Positions 10,621 through 24,284 of a stretch of DNA of 64,000 nt are shown here, piece by piece. Under the pieces are notes generated by a model that was not told the DNA's origin, made no database searches, and saw only the letters and a program-made list of their open reading frames with translations. The position numbers and the translations under genes are program-made. How positions within the stretch are numbered: position 1 is the stretch's first letter; each line of letters begins with the position of its first letter. Source of the stretch: Sternotherus odoratus (taxonomy: Eukaryota; Chordata; Testudines; Kinosternidae); contig JAVMKO010000010.1 of NCBI GenBank assembly GCA_032164245.1, positions 30,702,189-30,766,188 on the forward strand. Reading direction: 5' to 3'.

Positions 10621-13529
10621 ACTTGTAGTTACAGCACAGTAATTCAATACAGCCAGCGTTTCAGCAGATTTGAGTTGGGTTCAAGGGAAAAAGAAACATT
10701 TCATTAGCCCAGAATTATTATTGCAAACTGGGGAGCCCCCCTTTTTGACTGGATAGTGAGTTCCCAAAGCAATTTAAGAGGAGTCTGGGCCTTCCTAAAG
10801 GGAGTGAAATAAAAACAATATACATGGAGTAATCAAGAAATGGAAAGGGCCATCCACCAATTTTCAGAAGCAGCATTATGAAAGCTTTGAAAGGGAAACC
10901 AAACTAATGAAGAATGCCTTTGCTATGGGTGTCTAGACTCCATAAAAAGAAAAATATTGAAAGCCAGGAAAAGGTTGGGACTCCTTGTTTATGCTTTTGG
11001 AATACAAAACTGAGAATTGGAACTAGTCTGATGGTATACATCTGGGTCGGCCATCAGAAAAGATGTTAAAATGCTGTGATCTATCGTTTGCAGGTTCCTT
11101 TAATAAGCAAACATATCAGAACAAATGATCTTGTCATATGAGACTAGTGCTCAAGTTATTTTGGGGATAGTTAACTTGAAGAGAAATAACAGTGAACACC
11201 AACTGTTAAACAGACTGAAGCTCATGGTTCCTTTTCTGACCGTACATCTCTACCTCAAAAGTGAGTGCATGCATAAAAAGTGTAGGTGCTGATGAGAATA
11301 CAGTCTACAATAATACTGCTCCTGCTTCCTGAGCTTAATCTGGTGAACCATTATCTTGTTCAAAAGTGACCTTAATGATTCAAGAAAAAGAACAACCGCC
11401 CCTCAGTGGATGAGACTGTAAACCGAGTTTGGAAGTTTAACATAAGAATTTTTAACACTATTTGACAACTACACAGTAAGGTTTTTCAGTTGTTTAAATG
11501 AATGTAGCAGGGTGGAGGCTGTGACAGTAACACAAAGTTACTTCAAATTAAAACAGTATTTTCAGTGTTTTCAACAAGAGTGTCTTACTATAGGACTATT
11601 CAAGTTCAGAGCAAGAGCCATGGAGCTCTTATTCAATGCTGTTTAACCACTACCATTTCCGCCATCACCATTCAGACCTTCTCATTGTCACAGCTTGTGC
11701 AGTCCATCCCGGGACTCAAAATGACAACCCTGGCTCAATTCTACACATTTTATTGGGCACAAATGGGCAATTTCTTTTCTTGACTCATGTTTCTTACTCA
11801 TGTCTCTTCACATCCAAATGTCAATTATTTATAGGCTGGCATAGCTTTGTATAAATGCCGTTGATCCACAGCTGGGAAACTTGTTCTTGAATATAGTAAA
11901 ATCAATTAGATTCAAAGATCTAATCTCTTAAATTCCCCCCCCCCACTGTGGACTGCATCATTAACCTAGTCCTCCCCATCTCATGACTCACTTTGCCAGG
12001 ATTAGATCATATTAGCACACTCACATAACTGCTTTTCATTGACGTTTGCAATTATTCAAGAGAAGTAGCGAGAAAAAATTATTGCATCACCTAACTTAAG
12101 GGGCACATTCCCTTGTACTGCTTTGGAGATGCTGTGGAATATTCTTTGACACTCACTGGGAATTTGTATGGATGGCACATCAGGTTGCCTAGGAAACTGC
12201 AGGTTTTTGGTTCCTTCCTTCGTCTGTATTTCACCAATGTTTTTTGGTTTTACTTTCATGCCATAGTGCAGCAAGGTGGATTCTGACTGTCAGATGGTAT
12301 GTAATACACTTGTTTAATGTCAGGTGGCTCATCTGCTTTTTGTTGTAAAACATTTCTCAGCAACTACAGTCAAATAATGTAAAGCTGACAATACTATTCC
12401 GTAAGGACTTCAGGATTCCATCTGGGCTGAATCAAACAGTGAAGGTACATAATGCAGTATTGTAATTATTCAGTGTTACTTTGGAAGTCCAGGATTTTTT
12501 TTTTTAAAGAATGTTGAAAATATGCATCCAAGTTCCAGCAGTTTCTCAGTTCCTTAAAAAGTTAGCTCTTTACTAGAAATGGAATTCAGTTCTGCTCCCT
12601 GTGTTAAGAAATCTCATTGAACAAGTCTCAGAAATTGAAAAGTTCCATGACTCAGCTGAGCAGTCTTGAAGCATCTTTATCTTTGTCTTAAAGGAAAACA
12701 GGAGCAAATTACTATAATGCCTTAGAAAACTTAATTGCAAAGAGCTTTTCAGAGCAAGGGTTAAAAGAGGGCTTAGAGACATCAGCTCTTGTTCCTCTGT
12801 ATAGAGGCAAGAGCAAATTTAAAAAAAAGATTTGTAAAGTAATAGCTTTTTCAAACCTTGGGGTAGGTTGGCTGGTGGTGACCAAAATACTTCACACCCT
12901 GGTGAAGTATTATTTGAAAACTAGTAACTTGCTGGTCAATAATATAGTGAAATGTGTGTAGCAACATCATATGTACAGTTCTGAATTCCCCCTGTATGAT
13001 GTTATTAGCACATGTTCAAAAGCAAACAGTCCTTTCTAAGCAAAAGTTGTTAAACAGTCTATCCTAAACAAAGAAATAAGTGTTTCTCTCAGTTTACATA
13101 TAGTAGTAAAGAGGGTCCCCGAGACAGCAGGGGAGGGGATGGCAGGAAACAGATCAATTTGGATTTCAGAAAAAACACACAGGGAAAGAAAACCACGGCA
13201 CCTTCTTCACCATCAGACTCCAGGTTGCCTTTGTTACTGCATGAATAAACTTTACTTTGAAAGGGTAACCCTCAGAAGAGTTTACTTTAAAGGTCCATTG
13301 GACCATAAAGGAAACGGGCAGAGAACCTCAAGTTCTCTCTCTTTCACCTATGAAGACAAAGGCACCAGCACACAGGCTTCTGGAAGAGATCCTGATCAAG
13401 GAAAGAGTCAGTCACCATCTTGCTGGAAGACTGTGGGTGAGAAAGTCCATCCTAAGCAAACCCTTGAACCAAAATTTGCTAGATTCGGTTTTAGACTTTT
13501 AGATGTTTTCACTTTTATCAGCTTGTACT

Positions 13530-13828
13530 TAGGGCTGTCGATTAATCAAAGTTAACTCATGTGATTAACTCAAAAATTAATTGTGATTAATCGCACTGTT
13601 AAACAATTGAAATTTATTAAATATTTTAAAATAGTGCAAATATTTGTACTGAAAAATATAAAGTGACCACTGTACACTTTGTATTCTGTGTTGTAATTGA
13701 AATCAATATATTTGAATATGTAGAAAACATCCAAAAATATTTAAATAAATGGTATTATTATTAACAGTGTAATTAATTGCACATTTATCACACAATCATG
13801 ATTAATTTTTAATTGCTTGACAGCCCTA
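13530..13828. mobile_element. hAT-like non-autonomous element
   Basis: Inverted ends TAGGGCTGTCGATTAAT and the complement of ATTGCTTGACAGCCCTA. The flanks CTTGTACT and CTTGTAAC agree at 6 of 8 positions, which suggests a decayed 8-bp hAT target duplication. The interior is AT-rich and non-coding. Confidence 0.65.
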
Positions 13829-14083
13829 CTTGTAACCCTTTCTAACTTTATTTATTTTACTTAGCATCACTTATCCTATGTTCTATTATAAATAACTGTT
13901 TTATTTTACTATAAACCGACTCAGTAAGGGGTTTCAATGGAAGAATGAATTCACCCCAGCTACATTGATATGCTGGGATGTGTTTTTGTGTTGTTAGAGG
14001 AACAAATGAACCTTGATATTTCTCTGAGCTGTCCAGGAGATGGCTGGATACTAAGGGAACACTAAATAAATGTAATTTTTTCA

Positions 14084-14810
14084 ATCTTTCCTCATAGGTT
14101 ACATCTCTAGACCTTCAATCATTTTTGTTACTCTCCTCTAGACTTTCTCCAATTTGTCCACATCTTTCTTGAAATATGGCACATAGAAATGTACACAATA
14201 CTCCAGCTGAGGCCTTATCAGTGCAAAATAGAGCAGAAGAATTACTTTTTGTGTCTTGCTTACAATACTCGTGTCTTGCTTACAATACTCCTGCTAATCC
14301 ACACCAAAATGATGTTTGCTTTTTTTGCAATAGTGTTACACTATTGACTAATATTTAGCTTCTGATACACGGCAAGCCCCAGATCGCTTTCCATAGTATT
14401 CCTTCCTAGGTAGTCATTCCTAAGCATAGTACTTTGCATTTGTCCTCATTGATTTTCATCCTATTTACTTCAGACCATTTCTCCCATTTGCCAGATCATT
14501 TTGAATTTTAATCCAACACCTCCCAGCTTGGTATCATTTGCAGACTTTATAAAAGTGTACTCTCTACAGCATTATCTAAATCTTTTACAAAGATATTAAC
14601 CCAGGACTGATCCTCTGCAGCACCCCACTTCCAGCATGACTGTTAACCACTGATAACTACTCTTTGGGAATGGTTTTCCAAGTAGTTATACACCCAGATT
14701 CATCTAGGCTGTATTTCCCTAGCTTGTTTATGAAAAGGTCATGTGGGACAGTATCATGGTTACAGTGTCAAAGAAAGCTATTAGGTTGGTACATGATTTG
14801 TTCTTGACAA
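14084..14810 (-). mobile_element. CR1 LINE fragment
   Basis: On the minus strand this resembles the 3' part of CR1 ORF2. Plus-strand landmarks such as 'gtacacaatactccagctga' match the better-preserved copy at 17808-20160 ('cacagtactccagctgaggc'). It is broken by stops and deletions. It contains a perfect 2 x 20 bp tandem duplication at 14251-14290. Confidence 0.7.
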
Positions 14811-15113
14811 AATGGTGTTTTTTCTGCTCTGAGCCTTGTTTTCATTCCATCCTGAACACCTCAAGGCCTCACATGTAAAACAGTGATTGGAATTCTCATC
14901 TAGGCTCTCTAACAAAAAACAAACGAACAAACAAAGGACAAATACAAACTTGGAGTCCAATCTTGCTCTCAACCTTGATTGGGCGGTTCAAGTCACTACT
15001 GTGATACAAACAATAAAAACTCCACGAGACTTACATGTAGCAAAAATCAAGCCCTTGGTTACATAGAATTCCATCCTATTATCACAATTCCGAGCACCTC
15101 AGGGGACAATAGG

Positions 15114-15200
15114 AGAATCATAGAGATTAAGGCCAGAAGGGACCACCAGATTTTCTAGCTTGATTGACTGTATATCACAGAACACCAATCCCACCCAGCA
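15114..15200 (-). mobile_element. CR1 LINE 3' end fragment
   Basis: The words 'aatcatagagattaaggcca' and 'gaagggaccaccagatttt' are the reverse complement of the conserved CR1 3' terminus also seen at 17808. Only about 90 bp remain. Confidence 0.6.
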
Positions 15201-15768
15201 CACACACACACTAAATCCAACAACTGAAATTAGGCCAAAAAGTTAATAACCAAGTGAGACTTGATCACAGGAAGGGGTTACTCAGTGAGTAGAGTACACT
15301 CAGAGGGATAGCCTCAGGAGATTGACCAACATGAAATATGGCTGTCACAGGGGGAAAGTAGTGAAACAATCTTGCAGTTCTTTACACTATAACATGACAT
15401 AAAATGGAACGGCCAGGACTGACCAGTTACAGCATCAGTTTGTTTTATACCAGAAAGGCTAACGATGAAAGAAAAAGTTTCCTAAGGATCAACATTGTCT
15501 GGTTTTCTCTTCCAGTTGAACAGGCATTTCGTTCTAGTTAACTGGAGCTGCACCTCTGAGTCAATGAGACTATTCACAATGTCACTATGCCTGCTAGTAA
15601 GGGCTGATCTAAACAATAGTTTTTGCTGTTCAAACCAATGCAGTGTAATCGCTAGTCTGGATGCAGTTATGTCCACATGAAAGTGTTTATATCATAGCGT
15701 GTATCAGAATGGGGATGTGTCCATATGAAACTTCCTGTCAAAATAGAGCTGTCCATTCCAAAGTAGTC

Positions 15769-15791
15769 ATATATATATATATATATATATT
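15769..15791. repeat. (AT)n microsatellite
   Basis: An uninterrupted AT dinucleotide run of about 11 units. Confidence 0.9.
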
Positions 15792-17395
15792 AGTTATTCT
15801 GGGATAAGGTGCAATAGAAAGCAATGTAAGGCAATTTGCGTGGTTTTTTTTGGTCATCAGATTGCACAATTTTTCAGGTTTTGTGACACACCATCCTGAT
15901 AGTTGATATGTTGCATCATATTGAGTAACAGGATGTGTTGAAAATAATTTGGAAGATCAAGATCTTTAGTTAAATGGTTTGAGAGGATTATCTAGCCATG
16001 TGGATCATCTCTGCTAGAAGCCAGAGGAAATCATTGAATTCATTCCCATATACAACAAGGAATGGAGAAAATTTCCTAAAAATGTGTCCTTTCATATTCT
16101 CGAGAACTACCACACATAAATTTCTCACTGAGAAAACTGAGGCTCAGATAGGGAAAAGGCCTAGAGAATGGCTGTGTGACTTTAAAGTGAAAATAGTTCA
16201 GGAAGGAGTAAGTGAATCAATGTGAAGAAGCAGTTTGTACTTAAAAGCTCTGTAAGAAGAATTGACAGAAAAAGTTTGTTAGCAAGGAGAAAGGTGGCAT
16301 GTACCTGTTGTAGTGGATTAACATATTTTCCATAGCCTTTATAGATCTGATCAAATCCTGTTGATGTTGTAAATTCAAGGGAATTGAGTGGCCTCAGTTT
16401 TAGTCCTCAGTTGATGATGTCTCAAATCTCAAAACAACCGCAACAGCCAGCATGAGGTCTCAGAACAGTTATTACGCTACCCGGGGGAATCCTCAGTTCA
16501 AACCCTTGACTGTCTCTTGCTCCTCAAGCCTGGAAGTGCTTGAAGGATGATGGAAATGGAAAATTTCACCTCTAAAGGGGGTATCTTTTTTCCCCACAAC
16601 AGTAGCACTGGTTGGCTACTTAAAAATAATATATTTATGGATCTCTAAAAGTCTAATATCAATATTACATAAGGACCAGGATGTTTTAAATTAAGTTGAG
16701 GGACAGTTTGACATCTGCTCAGGCTGACCTCTTAGGGAGGTGTTAAAAGGTGGCTTAGATTCACCTTTGCCCCCACACCTGAACTGCTCAGAACTGTATG
16801 ACTGTTTCACACTGCCCCGCCCCCAGCTGCAGCTTGGGATGGAGCCGAATGTGTATCTGAAGACAGGAGGAGATTTTTTTTTCTAAAAAGACAGACTAGA
16901 AATAAAACAGGGAGGAACAGATACATAGATATGGGGAAGATTTTTGGCCTGAGTATTGTAATATCTTCATATTAACTAGTAACAGAAATTAAACTGAGAC
17001 CAAGAGTCTTTCCCAAATTTTATTTTCAGTTTCTCTTATGTGATTGATTAAATAAATATTATCTAATAATATACTGGAACAACCTTTGACCTAGCCTTTA
17101 GCCCATGTATCTACCAGAAACCAAAATGCCCTCAGAAAAACATTACTCTCCGACATCACTCCATAACAAATAGGTGGAAGTGACTGAGTCAGATTTCTCT
17201 GTCCTTACATTATCCAGCAACGGACAAACTTGTTGATTAACCTGAGGCATAAGTCATCTGATGACAGAAAAGTTTAAAGGAACACCACTACCTTGAAAAT
17301 CTCACTTATCTCAACATTTTGCATAAACTGTAGCTGTAGGAAATCCCCTAAAATCATTCTAAACAAAAGAAGTTGGCAAAAAAGTCTTGATTTTT

Positions 17396-17785
17396 GTAGA
17401 ACAGAACCTGAGAGTTACAAACACCAGAGTTATGAACTGACTAGTCAACCACACACCTCCTTTGGAAGTGGAAGTATGCAATCAGGTAGCAGCAAAGTCA
17501 AAAATAGCAAATACAGTACAGTGCTGTGTTAAGTAAACTACTAAAAAAAAGGGGGGGGAAATTTAAAAAAAGATTTGACAAGCTTTCTGAGCTCGTTTCA
17601 TATAAAGTAAGATGATTAAAAGCATTTTTCTTCTGCATAGTAAAGTTTCAAAGCTGCATTAAGTCAAAGTTCAGATGTAAACTTTTGAAAGAACCACTAT
17701 AATGTTTTATTCAGTTACAAATATTTCTGAGTTACAAACAATCCCTGTTCCTGAGATGTTTGTAACTCTGAGGTTCTGCATAGTT
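17396..17785. mobile_element. Mariner/pogo-type non-autonomous element
   Basis: The left end 'cagaacctgagagttacaaa' is the inverted partner of the right end 'gtaactctgaggttctgc'. TA occurs next to both ends, allowing a base or two of decay. The interior is A-rich and has no transposase. Confidence 0.5.
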
Positions 17786-17807
17786 ACTTTGCTTTGTGCA
17801 TTTAAAA

Positions 17808-20160
17808 TCATAGGGTTAGAAGGGACTGCAAGGGTCGTCTAGGCTAACTCTGCCAAGATACAGGATTTGTTGTTGCTAAACGATCCAAGACAGGTGACTA
17901 TCCAGCCTCCTTTTGAAAACCTCCAGTGAAGAAGCTTCCACAACCTTCCTAGGCAGTCTGTTCCATTGTCCTACTGTTCTTACAGTTATTTTTTCCTGAG
18001 ATTTACTCTAAATCTGCTGTGCAGTAGGTTTAACCCCTTGCCTCTTGTCCTCTGTAGCAAGAGAGAACAACTTTTCTCCATCTTTCTAATGACAGCCTTT
18101 CAACCACTATCATGCCCCCCCAATCTCCAACTAAAAAAAACATACCCAGGTACTCTAACCTCTGCTCATATGACATGCATTCCATCCCTTTGATCACCTT
18201 TGTCACTTGCCTCTGGATCCTTTCCAGTTTTTCTACATCCTTTCTATACATTGGTGACCAAAATTGGACACAGTACTCCAGCTGAGGCCTAACCAGAGCT
18301 GTATAGAACAGTGCTATCACCCCCCATGACTTGCATGCTATGCTTTTGTTAATGCAACCTAAAACTGCATTTGCTTTTTTTGTAACAGCATGGCATTGCT
18401 GACTCATGTTGAGATTGTTATCTACCACTACCCCCAGATCCTTCTCAGCAGTGCTGCTGACAAGGCAGTTACCCCCCTCTCCATTCTGTAATTGTGCATT
18501 TGGTTTTTCTTCCCTAAGTGTAGCACCTTACATTTGTCTTTGTTGAATTTCATTCTGCTATAGTTCTCCAATTTATCAAGATCCCTCTGAATTTTAGCTC
18601 TATCCTCCAAAGCACGTGTGGGGAACCTTTTTTCTGCCAAGGGCCATTTGGATATTTATAACATCATTCGCGGGCCATACAAAATTATCAACTTAAAAAT
18701 TAGCCTGCTATATTTGGTCAAACATTTAACTAACTCACCCCTAATGTGATGGATGGAACTGCTTCTCTTTGGTGAGGCGTGTGATGTTAGCTGGTATTGA
18801 TGATGTTGCTACTCACAACTGCTTTTCCAGGTTTGCGTCGGTCAGTCTGGAGCGCAGTCGACTCCAGGGCACAGACACCCCACCTTTTGCACCGGGCACA
18901 GCCCCCCCTCCCCCCCCCCCCGCCTCTGGCTCCGGGCACAGCCCTGCTGCGGGTCAGGGACACCACTCCCCCCCCCCCTCCCTCCTCCAAGGCCGGGCAC
19001 CGCCCGGCTGCAGGTCAGGGACACCGAGACTCCTCCCTCCTCTCCCGGGGCCAGGTACAGGCAGCCGTGCCGCAGGTCAGGGGCACCTCCTTCCCCTAAA
19101 CTCCGGGTGCAGCCCCACCACGGGCTGGGGACCCAGGCTCCCACCTGCAGCCCCCACTGTTTAGCTGGCAGTTCCAGCCTGGCTCCCAGGGTCAGCAGCC
19201 GCAGGGGCGGGGGTCTGCACTCCACGTGCTGCCCCGGCCAGAAGTACTGGCGCCAGCTGCCATTGGCTGAAAGCTGATTGGGAAGGTGGGGGTCCCTGCC
19301 TGCAGCTCCCATTGGCCACAATGTAGCCAATGCTCCTGGTAAGTGCAGCAGGGAGCCCAGACCCTCCTGCCGCTCCTGTGCCTAGGGGGCTTCAGGGTCC
19401 TAGTGTCCACCTTTTCCTGGAGCAGGGCCAGAGGGCCAGACCAAATGATTTTGCGGGCCTTATACGGCCCGCGGGCCTGACGTTCCCCACCCCTGCTCCA
19501 AAGCATTGGCAACCCCCCTCCCCGCAGCTTTGTCTCAGCTGCAAATATGATCAGCGTGCTCTTTATTCCTACATTTAGGTCATTAATAAGATGTTAAAAC
19601 AACACCAGACCCAGAAAAAATCCCTGTGGAACCCTTCTTGAGACCTCTCTCCAATCGGTCATCATTCCATTAACAGTTACTCTTTGTTTGCGGTTTTTTA
19701 ACCAATTATGCCAAGCCCACATTTCTCCCAACTTATGTATGTCACATGGGACTGTCAAAAGTTTTGCTGAAATCCAGGTATCCTATATCCATCGCATTTC
19801 CCCTTATCCATCAAACCAGTTACCCTGTCAAAGGAGGAGATCAATCTGGTTTGGCATGATTTGTTCTTGGTAAATCCATGCTGACTGCTAGTGATTACCT
19901 CTATCCCCCAGGTGTTTGCAAATTGAATGTTTTATACATTGCTTTAGTAACTTCCCAGGTATCAAAGTCAGACTGACTAGTCTATAGCTCCCTGGCTCCT
20001 CCTTTTTCCTCTTTTTAAAGATGGGCACTATGTTAGCCCTTCTCCAGTCTTCTGGGACCTCTCCTGTCATCCATGAATTTGCAAATATTATTTCCACTGG
20101 CTCTGAGATTTCTTTAGCTAATTCCTTCAGTGCCCTCCATCCCTACTGATTTGAATTCAT
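17808..20160 (-). mobile_element. CR1 LINE, 3' portion of ORF2, interrupted by a hAT element
   Basis: A minus-strand LINE in two pieces, 17808-18612 and 19496-about 20160, split by the hAT insertion at 18613-19495. Translation on the minus strand gives reverse-transcriptase segments typical of CR1. One is GEVPEDWRRANIVPIFKKRK at about 20060. Others are DLDKLENYSRMKFNKDKCKV near 18570 and YTALVRPQLEYCVQFWSP near 18290. The 3' end reaches the conserved CR1 terminus at 17808. The catalytic core is decayed by stops and indels, so it is a dead copy. The sequence at 20222-20310 may be a different repeat. Confidence 0.88.
18613..19495. mobile_element. hAT-like element inserted in CR1 (8-bp duplication)
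   Basis: 883 bp. The left end is CACGTGTGGGGAAC and the right end is the complement of CAGGGGTGGGGAAC. CTCCAAAG is directly repeated at 18605-18612 and 19496-19503. The GC-rich interior gives artefactual open frames on both strands. It is non-autonomous and related to the element at 23407. Confidence 0.9.
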
Positions 20161-21439
20161 TCAAATTGATCAGAAGATCTCTGGTGTGTTTCAGTAACTT
20201 CCTGATTGTTTTGGAACAGTCCATTACCAGGCGGAAGGGACCTGCTTAATCTGGGGCTAATATATATCTACCTTCTGTCACTCTCCTGTAGCCATTTGAC
20301 CTGACCCGGTCACAACATGAATACATACACTTAATTTTTTTAGTTTGGTAATTGCATAAATTAGGACTTTCCCAACCACTACCCATAGGCTAGCCATGAA
20401 ACATTGACTGACTTCTTCCATGTATCTCAGTGTTAACGGATCTTAAGGGGTCACGTTCAGAAAGCCTTGCCTAACTGTCATGGATCTCAAATCTGGAAAG
20501 CTTGCCAGTGTGGTTTTCAGGCTTTGGCATGGAGCTACAGTTGCAGAACATATCAAAATGGATTCAAATCCAGAGACACAGCGTCACAGGGGTAGACCTG
20601 TAGCCAGAGTTGGCAACCTCAAATGTCCATAATTATGAGACAAACAGGAAAATATCTCTGTGTAAAGTTGGAGTAGAGGGGAAGTTGCCCCTTTTCATAT
20701 GAGCATATGTCAGGAGACTCATCCTGAAATGCACAAAAATAAATCCACCCACAAAATTGAGGGATCTCCGCCTCCCTTTCACTTCTGGTTGGTTGGTAGA
20801 CACTTCCCCAACACCATCTCTTCCCTGGGCACTGGTCTCAACTACCTCCTTGATGACCTGCCCTGTGGACCTGTGCAGTCCACACCCCTCCCCTCTATTG
20901 GGCACTCCTGCTTCACTCTTCCCTGCTGGGCACTGCCCCATCTATTCTTTTTTCATTCTAGCCAGATTTTTATTCCACCCCCTAGCACATTAAGCTGTGT
21001 ATCTAGCATGTCACATGTAGTTTATTCTCTCATTCACCTTTGCCACAACAGGGGAATTGTGGGTATCATGCAGTGTTTTGGTAGGCTTCTTTCCTTTTCT
21101 CTTTTAGGTGTGCATGTGCCATCCAGCTCCCACCCTGGATTAGTCCCCTGTTCAGTTCCTTCTTTCTTCCCTGGATGCAGACCGTGCCCATCTCCCTCTG
21201 CTCGTTTCCCAGGACACTGTCCCAGGCCCCTGCTCCACTCTCATCCCCCCACCTCAGATATTGCCTTTGCCCAGTTCTGGGAGAATGCAGCCAGACTGGG
21301 CTGATTCCTTATATTCTGGAGAGGAGTTGAACCAGGGTGTGTGGGGGGGAGGGGGAAGGTCACACTCCTGGGGTGCCTTTTCCATCTGTGCTGCTCATCT
21401 TTGCTTCTCACACCTGTCAACCTAGCACTGTCCATGCTG

Positions 21440-21540
21440 GTGATTAGGTCAGTTTAACTGCGTTGCTCAGGGGTCTGGGTTTTTCATACCCTGGAGTGAC
21501 AGTTATAACCAACCTGATTTCCTAGTGTAGACCAGGCCTA
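21440..21540. mobile_element. MITE, right part
   Basis: The internal palindrome 'ttaggtcagtttaactgcgt' pairs with 'agttataaccaacctgattt', and the element ends CTAGTGTAGACCAGGCC, the same terminus as the MITEs at 1517 and 22732. Confidence 0.5.
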
Positions 21541-22477
21541 AGTTTCTCTATATAGGGTTAGATAAGCAAGTGCATATCTCATTAGAATAGTTATTTGGAC
21601 ACAAGACTGGCTATATAAGATCCTCTTATTGAAGGAGTCAGTGGGGGATTTTCCAAAGGTTCATTGTCCAAAGCTAAGCTCATCGCTTGAAAATATAAAG
21701 GAACACACTTGAAAAATGCTCCCCCTTAACTTCCAACCCCCCTCTACTGTGCTCCAGTCCACTACCCCAGTCTCTACAATTCAGAGATGAGCTACCGAAC
21801 TACCTGTTAACAACTCAATGCTAAAGGTTTGATGCTGGCCAACTGCAAAAACACCCCTCTCTAAGCAGCTGTGAATTAGTTGTTTCTATCTAGGAGCTTT
21901 TTTCTGGTGCAGTGATAATAGAAACATTGGAATTTCAAGTTGTTTTTTAAAATTGTTTTACATTTTTAATGCAAGCCTGACTGTGTACAGGGACTATATT
22001 AATCATTAGGTTTATTTGCTTAGGCGTAAGGACTATGAGCATTAGCACTGCAACAACCTTCAGCAAGAGCCTTTAGGAGGAGATAAGAAACCAGACATTC
22101 ACTGTTTTAGCACTCAGGTACCACTTTATTCCTACTAAAGGGACAGGGAATTGAAACTACACAAGAGGCTTTTCCCACTTTATATACCAGATGATTCTTT
22201 ATATAATCCAAATTCTCACAGCTCAGCCACCAATCACCACATGAATTATTATGTGAAACATTCCCAGTTATGGGTTATTGTTCTCAAGTCAGTCCTGACA
22301 TTTACCCAAGTTATTTATTATGGAGAAACTTCTGCCTACTAGAAAAGCCACAATTTTTAGCTACCCAATTCACTTTTTAAAGCATTATTTCATGAGTAGC
22401 AGCTCAAACAAAGCATTGGGGAAGGAGGTGGGAGAGAAAACAGCAATAAAAAAAAATTCCAACTTGCGCACTTCATC

Positions 22478-22534
22478 ACCCCTTGACTTCTGCACCACCC
22501 CTTGACTTCTGCACCACCCCTTGACTTCTGCACC
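22478..22534. repeat. Tandem repeat, 3 x 19 bp
   Basis: Three identical 19-bp units reading ACCCCTTGACTTCTGCACC in a row. Confidence 0.92.
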
Positions 22535-22731
22535 ACCACGCTGAGGAGATGATTGTCTGAAAAATCTGAGGATAATTTTGTGTAGTTTCCTGCCACTCCC
22601 CCCCTTAAATCCAAGCCCCAGATCCAACTTCCCAACCTGTCGGGAAGTTCAGATCCAGATTGTGTAGCACAGACCCATTTCTCATTGTTTTAGGCTAGGA
22701 TTTGGGTGCCTACACTCCCTTAGGTCTCTTT

Positions 22732-23034
22732 GGGTACATCTACACTACCTGCCGGATCGGCGGGTAGCGATCTATCTATCAGGGATTGATTTATCGTGTC
22801 TAGTGTAGACGCAATAAATCGATCCCCAAGCGCACTCCCCATCGATTCCTGTATTCCACCTCCGTGAGAGGCAGAAGCGGAGTTGATGAGGGGGAGCGGC
22901 AGCGTCTACCCACCGCCATGTGGACGGCCAGGTAAGTTGACCTAAGATACACCAAATTCAGCTATGCTATTCGCATAGCTGATGTTGCATATCTTAGGTG
23001 GACACTCTCCACCCTCCCCAGTGTAAACCAGGCC
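22732..23034 (+). mobile_element. MITE family A, copy 1
   Basis: It begins GGTACATCTACACTACC and ends AGTGTAAACCAGGCC. It contains a palindromic motif 'atttatcg' to 'aataaatcgatcc' and a second hairpin 'tatgctattcgcatagct'. The same ordered motifs occur at 33748-34045, 37738-38016 (opposite strand) and 44215-44480. It is non-coding. Confidence 0.75.
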
Positions 23035-23406
23035 TTTGAAAGTCCCACCTGAAATGCACAGGAGAGGTGTTGCAAGAGAAATGTAGGACCATAAATCCAG
23101 GCATAGGCAAGTTAAAAACTTTTCACTCAGTTCCAAAAGTAGCATTGGTCAAAGCTGCGGGGGAGAACTCCCCCTCCCCCAAAAGCCACACATCATCTTC
23201 CAAACCCCATGTTAGTATGTTAGTTTTGGAGTAGAGCTGTTGTGAAACCACAGTGGTGTTACAAACACAAGTCCGGACAGCTTGAGCTAAAGAGCTAGCT
23301 TATGTAGCTCAGCAGAATCATACGCTCTGAGGATCACGTAACGCAAACTACCTAGTGTGCTAGACACTTCCACTGGACAGAGGAAGCTTATCCTGAGCAT
23401 CTAAGG

Positions 23407-24253
23407 AAGGGGTGGGGAACCTTTTTTCTGCCAAGGACCATTTGGACATTTATAATGTCATTCGCGGGCTGCTCCCCTCCCCCTCCCACCCCCCCCAAGG
23501 AAGCCCAGGCTGGCAACAGGAGCTGAGACCCCAGCTGGCAAGGGGCCAGCAAGGGAAACCCCAAAGCAGTGGCAGGCAGAGTGCTTAGCCCTGCACTGCT
23601 TTGGGGTTTCCCCTGCTGGCCCCTTGCCAGCCGGGGTCCTGCCGCCTGCCCCAGTCAGCTCCCGCTATCAGCCTGGGTGTAGGGGGTGATCTTCCTGGGG
23701 TGCCCAACCCACCGAACCTAACCTCCTCCCCCCTCCCACTCCCACTCCCACCCCAGCCTCCTGCCCCCCATGCCTGACCCGCCCAGCCCAGCCTCCCCCC
23801 CACCAAACCTCCTTCCCTCCCGCACCCACGCCTTACCCACCCCATCCAGCCTAGTCTCCTGCCCCCCTCCCCGCCCGCCCAGCCTGGCCTCCCCCCCCAC
23901 CCCCTTGCCTACCCCCCAGCCCAGCCCCTTGACCGTCGGCTCCCCACGGCTCCTCCTGTCGCTGCCAGGCTAATGGTGGCCGTGCAGCGCCGGCGGTTCC
24001 CCCAGGCACTTCCCGGCCCCTTCGCTGAGCGCGGCGCTGCCCCGGGCCGCCAGGTGGGGGCGGCTCCGCGCTCGGCGAAGAGGCCGTGAAGCGCCTGGGG
24101 GAGCTGCCCCCACCTGGCGGCCCGCGCGTGTCCCTGGCCGGCGGCTCCCCCAGGCTCTTCCCGGCCCCTTCGCCGAGCGCGGAGCCGCCCGGGCCACCCT
24201 GAACACACCCGATCCCATCTGATCTTGGAAGCTAAGCAGGGTCGGGCCTCGGT

Positions 24254-24284
<31 letters not shown>

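Noticed and set aside
18030..18640. Minus-strand frames as a cellular gene
   Set aside because: The residues match CR1 reverse transcriptase, and the first residues of one frame come from the inserted hAT element.
18769..19512. Overlapping 100-162 codon frames on both strands
   Set aside because: They lie inside the GC-rich interior of a hAT-like element, are proline/glycine rich, and have no conserved motif.
20699..21304. 201-codon frame on the plus strand
   Set aside because: No recognisable domain, no splice-bounded conservation, and an unusual Ser/Pro/His/Cys mix. It is most likely chance in pyrimidine-rich DNA, though I cannot exclude it without a homology search.
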